7,180 bases of DNA from positions 1-7,180 of the forward strand of contig NZ_SRZM01000019.1 in assembly GCF_019402445.1 (NCBI RefSeq). The letters run 5' to 3'. Below, piece after piece: positions 1 through 4,971 of the stretch. Source of the DNA: Brachyspira pilosicoli. GTDB lineage: Bacteria; Spirochaetota; Brachyspiria; Brachyspirales; Brachyspiraceae. The position numbers and the translations under genes are program-made. Every line of letters starts with the position of its first letter. The first letter of the stretch is position 1. The notes beneath the pieces are model-generated. The model made no database searches. It was given only the letters and a program-made list of their open reading frames with translations, and was not told the origin of the DNA.

Positions 1-161
1 TTATATACCTCCAAAAAAATATTGTTTTATAATAAATAATATTTTTATTCATTTTTCATTACTAATAATTATCAACAATAAAAATATTCTACTATAAAAA
101 CAACATAATACAACAATACAAAAATTAACTTTATACAAAAATATAATAACTAATTTTTATA
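1..161. other. AT-rich intergenic spacer
   Basis: This stretch between the nucleotidyltransferase stop and the left edge is almost pure A/T. I see no coding region and no GC-stemmed terminator for the operon that ends at 162. Several TTGnnn and TAnnAT hexamers occur, for example TTGTAT and TAGAAT with a 16-nt spacer on the minus strand, but at this composition they are weak evidence. The only convincing signal is the ribosome binding site at 8-12. Confidence 0.5.
8..12 (-). promoter_or_regulatory. Shine-Dalgarno sequence of a gene starting outside the window
   Basis: Read on the minus strand, the first bases give GGAGG followed by TATATAA and then the window edge. A strong Shine-Dalgarno at this distance (7 nt) predicts a start codon immediately past the left edge, so a further minus-strand gene should lie downstream of the nucleotidyltransferase gene. 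A 9-bp A/T-only inverted repeat (15-23 with 38-46) sits just upstream of it in the leader. The gene itself cannot be seen. Confidence 0.5.
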
Positions 162-452
162 TTATTTACTATAAATAACTTTGCCGTATTTATTTATATC
201 GTTTATTAATTCCTTATTAGTAATATTATTATAATCAACAACATCAAATTTTAAAAGAGTTGGTATATTTTCAAACTCCTCTTTTAATCTCTCGCAAAAT
301 AAAAAATCAAATTTTCCAACAATAGCTAAATCTATATCAGAATTATATTTTTCTTTATCTACTGCTCTCGAACCAAACAATATAACTTTTTCTATGTTTT
401 GATGCTTAGTGCAAATATTTTGAATTTCTTTTAATATTTTCTCATCAAACAT
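162..452 (-). CDS. MntA-like minimal nucleotidyltransferase (antitoxin of a HEPN/MNT pair)
   Basis: A 96-residue protein of the minimal nucleotidyltransferase family (pol-beta fold, MntA/HI0073 type). Residues 27-41 carry the signature GSX10DXD exactly: G27-S28, then D39 and D41. Asp70 in the FDVVDY stretch is the likely third metal-binding acid. In characterised MntA/HepT systems the enzyme transfers AMP from ATP to a tyrosine of the HEPN partner and so neutralises its RNase activity; that role is inferred here from the motif and the neighbour. The ATG overlaps the stop of the upstream HEPN gene by one base (TAATG), and its purine-rich ribosome site (GGAGAGGA, 463-470) lies inside the 3' end of that gene, which points to translational coupling. 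The length is normal for the family. An HI0073-type enzyme with another substrate is the main alternative. Confidence 0.9.
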   Translation of the reverse strand: MFDEKILKEIQNICTKHQNIEKVILFGSRAVDKEKYNSDIDLAIVGKFDFLFCERLKEEFENIPTLLKFDVVDYNNITNKELINDINKYGKVIYSK

Positions 453-871
453 TAAGAGTTTATCCTCTCCAAAAAGAAATTATATAATTCATTTAATACT
501 TTTAAATAATCATTTTCTATTCTTTTAAAAATTTCTTCAAACTTAACAAAATCATAAGTATGAGAAAGTAAATTACGGCTTAACATCATATCTATAAATA
601 TATTTTCATTTCTAATAATTTTTGCTGAGTATGCTTCTTTAAAAATGTTTCTTGGTGATATATCTACATTGTTTAAACTTCCACTATATTCCAAATAATC
701 TTTCAAAGTTTTCCAAGCTAATTCATAAGTATATTCAAATCTCTGAACAACACCTTCTTTTTCTAATAATGATAATTCTTCTATTTTTCTATCTTCAAAA
801 ACATTTTTTAGCAAATTAAAAGCTTTTTCAAAATGATTAAATCTCTGTTTCCAGCGAATATTTTCTGACAT
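452..871 (-). CDS. HEPN-domain protein, HI0074/HepT-like (nucleotidyltransferase partner, probable RNase toxin)
   Basis: An all-alpha protein of 139 residues resembling the 'nucleotidyltransferase substrate-binding' HI0074 family of HEPN proteins. Residues 39-60 (EGVVQRFEYTYELAWKTLKD) are typical of that family. Residues 99-106 (RNLLSHTY) form the RX4HXY motif with R99, H104 and Y106. In HepT toxins Arg and His build the RNase site and the Tyr is AMPylated by MntA, so the full toxin and target set is present. I chose the ATG at 871 over an in-frame TTG at 886. A TTGATA/TATAAT promoter ends at 901, which would leave the TTG almost no leader, and GGAA lies 9 nt before the ATG. The gene comes first in the operon and overlaps the nucleotidyltransferase start by one base. 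A role as a non-toxic substrate-binding subunit remains possible. Confidence 0.88.
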   Translation of the reverse strand: MSENIRWKQRFNHFEKAFNLLKNVFEDRKIEELSLLEKEGVVQRFEYTYELAWKTLKDYLEYSGSLNNVDISPRNIFKEAYSAKIIRNENIFIDMMLSRNLLSHTYDFVKFEEIFKRIENDYLKVLNELYNFFLERINS

Positions 872-900
872 AATATTTATTTCCAATAATTTTTAATTGA

Positions 901-928
901 ATTATATAATTTAGATAATATTTATCAA
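901..928 (-). promoter_or_regulatory. Sigma70-type promoter of the HEPN/nucleotidyltransferase operon
   Basis: On the minus strand a -35 box TTGATA (923-928) is separated by 16 nt from a perfect -10 box TATAAT (901-906). Transcription would start near 894, giving a leader of about 23 nt to the ATG at 871. This favours that ATG over the upstream TTG. No operator-like repeat is evident within the promoter, but the 959-1048 element begins 30 bp upstream of the -35 box. Confidence 0.7.
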
Positions 929-958
929 GTTTTAATTTTTTTATTATATTATTTTTAT

Positions 959-1048
959 CAACTTTTCCAGCAGCTCGCACCCACAGGTACTTCCTTCGGT
1001 CGCCCTGAAGGACTCCTTTCAGTCGCGGTGCGGACTTCATCAAAGTTG
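959..1048. repeat. GC-rich 90-bp imperfect palindrome (MITE- or REP-like element)
   Basis: An island of much higher GC in very AT-rich DNA. Its ends are a perfect 7-bp inverted repeat, CAACTTT (959-965) and AAAGTTG (1042-1048). A second nested pair follows: CGCACC (976-981) with GGTGCG (1027-1032). Inside are two competing small hairpins, TCCTTC (992-997) with GAAGGA (1007-1012), and CTGAA (1005-1009) with TTCAG (1018-1022). The whole can fold as one branched stem. Both strands are open in at least one frame across it, which can produce spurious small ORFs. No target-site duplication is obvious. It lies between the phoH2 terminator and the HEPN operon promoter. It could be a mobile miniature element, a structured RNA or a protein-binding repeat. 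Copy number in the genome cannot be judged from here. Confidence 0.6.
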
Positions 1049-1117
1049 CAAGAGCACTAATTTATATTTTTAGCATTAAATTAAAAATATATAGTATTAC
1101 AGTGAAAAAATAAATAA
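1049..1117. other. AT-rich spacer with an A/T-only inverted repeat
   Basis: Between the GC-rich palindrome and the phoH2 terminator there is no coding sequence. A perfect 10-bp A/T-only inverted repeat (1063-1072 with 1082-1091, 9-nt loop) is present. At this base composition it may be chance or a weak bidirectional terminator. Confidence 0.4.
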
Positions 1118-1158
1118 AAAGCATAAAGTATGATATTAATCAGTACACTTTATGCTTT
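1105..1158 (-). terminator. Rho-independent terminator of phoH2
   Basis: A perfect 12-bp inverted repeat, AAAGCATAAAGT (1118-1129) with ACTTTATGCTTT (1147-1158), contains a further 4-bp stem TGAT/ATCA (1131-1134 with 1139-1142). On the minus strand the hairpin is followed by a T-rich run (TTTTTATTTATTTTTT). It begins 17 bp after the phoH2 stop, the expected position and orientation. Confidence 0.85.
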
Positions 1159-1175
1159 GCTATTATTTAATATTT

Positions 1176-2531
1176 TTATAACACGTTCGCAGCGAGCTCG
1201 GCTAGTTTTGAACGCTCTCCTTTCTCAAGCGTTACAGTTCCGCTTAAAACTTCTCCTTTGGTTCTATCTATCAAATAAGTAAGTCCGTTGTTTCTTTCGT
1301 CCAAATAAGGAGTATCTATCTGGTGAATGTCGCCTGTGAAAACTATTTTTGTTCCTTCGCCTGCTCTTGTTATAATAGTTTTTATTTCATGAGGAGTGAG
1401 GTTTTGTGCTTCATCTACTATAAAATATATTCTATTTAAACTTCTTCCTCTAATATATGCTAAAGGAGAAATAACTATCTTTTCATTTTCAAGCATTTTT
1501 TTGATGTTTTTACTTTCATCACTGTCATCAGAATGTATATGCTGTATTACTGAAAGGTTGTCAAATAAAGGCTGCATATAAGGGTCTAATTTACTATTAA
1601 CATCTCCTGGTAAAAAACCTAAATCTTTATTAGAAAGTGCAACTATTGGACGAGCTAAAAGTATTTGCCTATATTCTCTTCTCTTTTCTAAAGCAGCAGC
1701 AAGAGCTAAAAGTGTTTTACCAGTACCTGCTTTACCCATTATTGTAACTAAAGGTATATCATTATCAAGCAAAACATCTAAAGCCATAGCCTGCTCTTCG
1801 TTTCTTGGTTTTATTCCATAAGCATTAATATCACTGTCAACATAAACTATAGTATTAGTATCATCTTTATATTTACCTATTACCGCATCATCTTCTTCAT
1901 TTACTCTGTAGCAAAAATATGTATTAGGATAAATTGAATGCTCTTCTTTAACTCCTATTTCTTTATTCTCTTGAAGCTCTTTTATATAAACACGTGCATT
2001 GTCCCCAGATATACTTTCTATACCTGTAAATAATGAAGATAATTTATCTATTTTATCAGTGTTATAATCTTGAGTATCTATACCTAAACTTCTTGCCTTC
2101 ATTCTCATGTTAATATCTTTTGTAATGAGAACTACTCTATGATTTTCAGATTTCAAATTATAAGCACAAGAGAGTATTTTGTGGTCGGGTATGTTTCCTG
2201 CAAATATCTTTTTAAAATCTTCTTTCTCTTCGTTATTAACATCAACAAATACCTTACTCTTATTATCAAGCAAAGCACCTTTTTTAAATATGTCTTTCAC
2301 ACCTTCAGTTTTTTCATTCTTTTCAACTATAGCATCAAGCTCTCTTATAAACTCTCTAGCATTAAAATTAATTGTATCGCTTCCTTTTTTGAACTTATCA
2401 ACCTCTTCCAAAACCGTAATAGGTATAACAATATTAGTTTCTTCAAAAGAGAATATTGATTTAAAATCATGCAGTATAACATTTGTATCAAAAACGAATA
2501 CTTTTTTATTAGGTATAAAATTTTCTATCAT
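1176..2531 (-). CDS. phoH2: PIN-PhoH family protein (PhoH2/YlaK-like RNase-helicase)
   Basis: A 451-residue protein with an N-terminal PIN nuclease domain (about residues 10-160) joined to a C-terminal PhoH ATPase (about 240-450). This is the architecture and length of PhoH2/YlaK proteins. The PIN domain shows VFDTN (D15), Glu42-Glu43, D116 and D139 (ITKD) as likely metal ligands. The ATPase has Walker A GKAGTGKT (266-273), the PhoH motif GFLPGD (305-310), Walker B IYFIVDEAQN (368-377, D373-E374), and LEKGERS near the end. Characterised mycobacterial PhoH2 is a 5'-3' RNA helicase and sequence-specific RNase; by analogy this is a cytoplasmic RNA-processing enzyme. The ATG is preceded by AAGGA (2538-2542) at 6 nt. 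It is monocistronic, with its own terminator. Mycobacterial phoH2 has a small upstream antitoxin gene; none is visible here. Its name reflects homology to PhoH and does not imply phosphate control. Confidence 0.93.
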   Translation of the reverse strand: MIENFIPNKKVFVFDTNVILHDFKSIFSFEETNIVIPITVLEEVDKFKKGSDTINFNAREFIRELDAIVEKNEKTEGVKDIFKKGALLDNKSKVFVDVNNEEKEDFKKIFAGNIPDHKILSCAYNLKSENHRVVLITKDINMRMKARSLGIDTQDYNTDKIDKLSSLFTGIESISGDNARVYIKELQENKEIGVKEEHSIYPNTYFCYRVNEEDDAVIGKYKDDTNTIVYVDSDINAYGIKPRNEEQAMALDVLLDNDIPLVTIMGKAGTGKTLLALAAALEKRREYRQILLARPIVALSNKDLGFLPGDVNSKLDPYMQPLFDNLSVIQHIHSDDSDESKNIKKMLENEKIVISPLAYIRGRSLNRIYFIVDEAQNLTPHEIKTIITRAGEGTKIVFTGDIHQIDTPYLDERNNGLTYLIDRTKGEVLSGTVTLEKGERSKLAELAANVL

Positions 2532-2537
2532 CGCAAA

Positions 2538-2542
2538 TCCTT
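2538..2542 (-). promoter_or_regulatory. Ribosome binding site of phoH2
   Basis: AAGGA on the minus strand, 6 nt before the ATG at 2531. It confirms the chosen start. Confidence 0.75.
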
Positions 2543-2555
2543 ATTTTTAAGATAA

Positions 2556-2579
2556 TTTATTATATTTGAATATAATAAA
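2556..2579. promoter_or_regulatory. 24-bp perfect palindrome in the phoH2 leader (possible operator)
   Basis: The arms TTTATTATATT (2556-2566) and AATATAATAAA (2569-2579) are exact reverse complements, 11 bp each, around a 2-bp centre TG. It lies between the likely phoH2 promoter and its ribosome site. It could be a repressor site or a leader hairpin. The sequence is nearly all A/T, so chance cannot be excluded. Confidence 0.4.
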
Positions 2580-2594
2580 CGCTATATAATAAGT

Positions 2595-2623
2595 ATTATA
2601 CAAAAGAGATAAAAAAGCAAATT
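2595..2623 (-). promoter_or_regulatory. Probable phoH2 promoter
   Basis: On the minus strand there is a perfect TATAAT -10 box at 2595-2600, 63 nt upstream of the phoH2 ATG. The -35 is weak: AATTTG at 17-nt spacing (2618-2623), or TTGCTT at a short 14-nt spacing. The candidate -35 overlaps the edge of the 2621-2641 palindrome, so a protein bound there could affect transcription. Confidence 0.45.
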
Positions 2624-2641
2624 CATTTAAGTTAAATGAAT
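2621..2641. promoter_or_regulatory. 21-bp perfect palindrome between divergent genes (possible operator)
   Basis: The arms ATTCATTTAA (2621-2630) and TTAAATGAAT (2632-2641) are exact reverse complements around a single central G. The site abuts the weak -35 region of the phoH2 promoter and lies about 60 bp upstream of the acetyltransferase promoter. That fits an operator for phoH2 or for both genes. No known regulator consensus is recognised with confidence. Confidence 0.45.
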
Positions 2642-2701
2642 ATTAAAGTTTAATATCACTACTATACCTTTTAGGCATAAAAAGATATAACACATAAATA
2701 T

Positions 2702-2729
2702 TTGATATAATACATTTTCTTTGTAAAAT
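2702..2729 (+). promoter_or_regulatory. Probable promoter of the acetyltransferase-hydrolase operon
   Basis: TTGATA (2702-2707) and TAAAAT (2724-2729) are 16 nt apart, with a start near 2736 and a leader of about 25 nt. A TATAAT hexamer (2706-2711) overlaps the -35 and could be an alternative -10, but it lacks a recognisable -35 partner. Confidence 0.5.
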
Positions 2730-2761
2730 ACAAATTAGTTAATAAAAATAAGGAATAACAA

Positions 2762-3328
2762 ATGAATATCGAAGAGTTTATAAAATACTGCAAAGATGGC
2801 AACCCTGTATCAAGTATCGATAAAGAGCTTTCACCGTTTTTGCATGAATGTGCACAAAATGCAATAAAAACAACTATGGAAATTAATAATAGTTATCACA
2901 CTCCAGACGAAGTTAGAAAATTATTTGAAAAGCTAACAGGAGAAAATATAGATGAAAGCTTTACATGCTTCCCGCCATTTTACAGCGACTTTGGAAGAAA
3001 CACAAAAATTGGAAAGAATGTATTTTTTAACTGCGGATGCTCATTTCAAGACAGAGGCGGAATAACTATAGGAGACAATGTATTTCTTGGAATGAATGTT
3101 ACTATATCAACTTTAAATCATGGTTTTGATTTAGAACATAGAAGCACAACATATCCGTCAAAAGTTGTGATAGGAAATAATGTTTGGATAGGCTCTGGGG
3201 CTAATATACTCGGAGGCGTAACCATAGGTGATAACTCAATAATAGCTGCTGGTGCTTTGGTTAATAAAGATGTGCCTTCTAATGTGATAGTTGGCGGAGT
3301 GCCTGCTAAAATTATAAAAAATTTATAA
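2762..3328 (+). CDS. Maltose/galactoside-type sugar O-acetyltransferase (left-handed beta-helix)
   Basis: A 188-residue acetyltransferase of the Maa/LacA/NodL type. It transfers acetyl from acetyl-CoA to a hydroxyl of a sugar or similar small acceptor in the cytoplasm. Residues about 1-60 form the helical maltose-acetyltransferase N-domain. Residues about 73-185 are hexapeptide repeats of the left-handed beta-helix ([36 protein letters not shown]). His120 in TLNHGFD corresponds to the catalytic His of LacA (TAGHP region). The C-terminal GGVPAKIIK is characteristic. Length is normal for the family. The ATG follows AAGGA (2750-2754) at 7 nt. The hydrolase gene starts 34 bp after its stop with no terminator between, so the two are probably co-transcribed. 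The acceptor cannot be deduced. Confidence 0.93.
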   Translation: MNIEEFIKYCKDGNPVSSIDKELSPFLHECAQNAIKTTMEINNSYHTPDEVRKLFEKLTGENIDESFTCFPPFYSDFGRNTKIGKNVFFNCGCSFQDRGGITIGDNVFLGMNVTISTLNHGFDLEHRSTTYPSKVVIGNNVWIGSGANILGGVTIGDNSIIAAGALVNKDVPSNVIVGGVPAKIIKNL

Positions 3329-3350
3329 TAAATAAAATTTAATTAATGAT

Positions 3351-3358
3351 AAGGAGAG
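3351..3358 (+). promoter_or_regulatory. Ribosome binding site for the full-length lipoprotein hydrolase
   Basis: AAGGAGAG, with its AAGGAG core 6 nt before the ATG at 3363. It supports the start that includes the lipoprotein signal peptide. Confidence 0.8.
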
Positions 3359-3362
3359 TTAA

Positions 3363-4448
3363 ATGAAAAAAATAATATTATCAATATGTTTACTTCTAAC
3401 TTTTTTAGTGTCTTGTAATCAATCACAAAATAACCAATCTAAAGGAGGAGATGATATGGATACAAGAGTTTTTAAAATTTATACAAATATAGAAATGAAA
3501 AAAGTAAGATTTAAAAATCGTTATGGTATAGAAATAGCAGGAGATTTATATTTGCCAGAAAATTATACCAATCAAAAAAATCCTGCTATAGTTGTATCTG
3601 GACCATTTGGAGCAGTTAAAGAACAAGCTTCAGGATTATATGCTCAAGAGATGGCTACTTATGGTTTTGTTGCCTTAGCATTCGACCCATCTTTTACAGG
3701 TGAGAGCGGTGGCGATGTAAGAAACACTGCTTCTCCTGATATATTTACTGAAGATTATAGTGCAGCTGTAGATTATTTGGGTTTACTTGATTATGTAGAC
3801 AGAAACCGCATTGGTGCAATAGGTATTTGCGGACTTTCTGGTATGGCTATCACTGCTGCTGGAACTGACACTAGAATAAAAGCAGTTGCCACTCTTTCAA
3901 TGTATGATATGTCAAGAGATATGAGCAGAGGTCATCAAGACTATTATACTACTGAACAAAGAAGAATAATAAGAGAATATTTAAGCGAACAGCGTTGGAA
4001 AGATGCAGAAAATAAAACTTATGCATTAGGAAATCATGAACCTACTTTTGATGCTAATGATAATATACAAGCTTCTGCAATGGTTGTACCAGAAGAGCTT
4101 CCTGAAAATGCTGACCCTGTATTTGCTGCTTTCTACAACTATTATGCTAAAAGGGCTTACCATCCTCGTGCTATAAACTTTGTTACTTCTTGGACTGCAA
4201 CAATGCCTGTATCTTTTTGGAATTTCCCTTTAATGGCTAATATTAAAGATGTTTCTCCTACTCCTATACTTTTGGTAGCAGGTGACAGAGCTCATTCAAG
4301 ATACTACTCTGAAGATGTTTATAAAGAAGCATTAGAACCAAAAGAATTAGTAATAGTAGAAGATGCTGACCATGTTGATTTATATGACAATATGGAGAAA
4401 ATTCCTTTTGAAAAATTATCACAGTTCTTTACTGAAAATCTAAAATAA
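3363..4448 (+). CDS. Lipoprotein alpha/beta hydrolase (YcjY/dienelactone-hydrolase-like)
   Basis: A 361-residue protein. Residues 1-18 are a lipoprotein signal: charged KK, a hydrophobic stretch and LVSC with Cys18, followed by a polar linker rich in Q, N and S. This predicts a lipid-anchored envelope protein. The rest (about 45-360) is an alpha/beta hydrolase: a GDLYLP start, an IVVSGPFG oxyanion strand, the nucleophile motif IGICGLSG (Cys156 in the usual Ser position), GDRAHSR with Asp308 as the likely acid, and ADHVDLYD with His337. A Cys-Asp-His triad resembles dienelactone hydrolases and the YcjY-type group. The substrate is unknown; an ester or thioester is inferred. The gene follows the acetyltransferase by 34 bp, which may pair acyl addition with removal, though this is speculation. 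A second near-ideal ribosome site precedes Met32. Confidence 0.88.
   Translation: MKKIILSICLLLTFLVSCNQSQNNQSKGGDDMDTRVFKIYTNIEMKKVRFKNRYGIEIAGDLYLPENYTNQKNPAIVVSGPFGAVKEQASGLYAQEMATYGFVALAFDPSFTGESGGDVRNTASPDIFTEDYSAAVDYLGLLDYVDRNRIGAIGICGLSGMAITAAGTDTRIKAVATLSMYDMSRDMSRGHQDYYTTEQRRIIREYLSEQRWKDAENKTYALGNHEPTFDANDNIQASAMVVPEELPENADPVFAAFYNYYAKRAYHPRAINFVTSWTATMPVSFWNFPLMANIKDVSPTPILLVAGDRAHSRYYSEDVYKEALEPKELVIVEDADHVDLYDNMEKIPFEKLSQFFTENLK
3441..3458 (+). promoter_or_regulatory. Internal ribosome binding site and alternative start (Met32) in the hydrolase
   Basis: AAAGGAGG (3441-3448) is a near-perfect anti-16S match. It stands 7 nt before an in-frame ATG (3456-3458), which is codon 32. It lies in the linker just after the lipoprotein signal and just before the catalytic domain. 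Initiation here would give a 330-residue protein without the signal peptide, hence cytoplasmic. It is a stronger Shine-Dalgarno than that of the annotated start. It may be functional or an ancestral start retained after a leader was gained. Confidence 0.5.
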
Positions 4449-4479
4449 TTAATAGACCTTTATAACTAATTTTCTCTTT

Positions 4480-4515
4480 AATCCAAGTGTTATTTTATAA
4501 TGCTTGGATTTTTTA
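4480..4515 (+). terminator. Rho-independent terminator of the acetyltransferase-hydrolase operon
   Basis: AATCCAAG (4480-4487) pairs with CTTGGATT (4503-4510). The stem continues through two G-T wobbles and TTAT/ATAA to a 3-nt loop. A run of six T (4509-4514) follows. It begins 32 bp after the hydrolase stop. Confidence 0.88.
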
Positions 4516-4537
4516 TTTGTAATTATGAGCAAATAAC

Positions 4538-4963
4538 GCACGGTAAACAGACTTTAATTTATAATAAATATTAGATTATTAATTAATATATTTTTTATAA
4601 TTTTACTCACCGTGCGGTGTTATGATTTTAAACCTAAATAAAACTTGGGCGGGCGTTATATTTTCAGTGTTAACTATAAAGAACTAAAAAATAAAATTAA
4701 CTATTCAAACAATAAAGCATAAAGGGCGGGCAAGCGTAAATAAAGTTAAAAACTTTTATTTTCTCTCCCCACCCTATAGGTTTTATAATTTAATTTTGCA
4801 TTAAAAACTTATTTTATATTTTTTGTTTAATTAGAATTTATTAGTACCCACCCAAGCTCTTTTTAAATTTGTTATATTATACACCGCACGTTTTAACAGT
4901 TTTAATTTTAGGACTATATAAAAAATAGAAATGCACTTATATTTTGTAATTTTTTTACCGTGC
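4538..4963. repeat. Large (~426 bp) imperfect inverted repeat between convergent genes
   Basis: Four GC-richer blocks in the left arm recur inverted in the right arm at nearly the same distances from the ends. A: GCACGGTAAA (4538-4547) with TTTACCGTGC (4954-4963), 10/10. B: CGTGCGGTGT (4611-4620) with ACACCGCACG (4881-4890), 10/10. C: CTTGGGCGGG (4644-4653) with CCCACCCAAG (4847-4856), 9/10. D: GGGCGGG (4724-4730) with CCCACCC (4768-4774), 6/7. Offsets from the outer ends are 75/74, 106/107 and 186/189 nt. The dyad axis near 4749 carries its own hairpin, AAAGTT-AAA-AACTTT (4742-4756). Sequence between blocks is diverged and A/T-rich. No gene of credible length lies within, and no target duplication is evident. 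It occupies most of the 520-bp gap between the hydrolase and lysR genes. It may be a decayed miniature transposon, an inverted duplication of an intergenic repeat, or a structured RNA. Confidence 0.6.
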
Positions 4964-4965
4964 AT
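4921..4965 (-). terminator. Possible lysR terminator, at the edge of the inverted repeat
   Basis: On the minus strand, ATGCAC (4960-4965) and GTGCAT (4931-4936) can form a 6-bp stem with a long loop that holds an inner GTAA/TTAC hairpin. TTCTATTTTTT follows. It starts a few bases after the lysR stop. The loop is large, so strength is uncertain, and one arm is shared with the outer block of the 4538-4963 element. Confidence 0.45.
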
Positions 4966-4971
4966 TATAAA

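Noticed and set aside
837..1043. A 68-residue minus-strand open frame across the GC-rich element
   Set aside because: Its N-terminal half is the palindromic element, which is open on both strands, and the rest is A/T-rich translation of the HEPN promoter region. It overlaps the HEPN start, has no ribosome site, and shows no domain.
1063..1091. 10-bp A/T-only inverted repeat as a terminator or operator
   Set aside because: It has no GC in the stem, and such repeats arise easily at this composition. The real phoH2 terminator is at 1105-1158.
1396..2550. Plus-strand open frames within the phoH2 gene
   Set aside because: They lie antisense to a well-supported PIN-PhoH gene, are low in complexity and show no motifs.
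4647..4774. Possible G-quadruplex from the two GGGCGGG blocks
   Set aside because: Each block has only two G-triplets and they lie about 70 nt apart. Pairing with the C-rich blocks explains them better.
4622..4790. Short reading frames inside the large inverted repeat, including a 22-codon plus-strand frame from 4622 and an open minus-strand stretch from about 4787 to 4697
   Set aside because: They are very short, the minus-strand one lacks a credible start, and neither is kept in the opposite arm. They could be remnants of a former coding repeat, but nothing here supports a gene.
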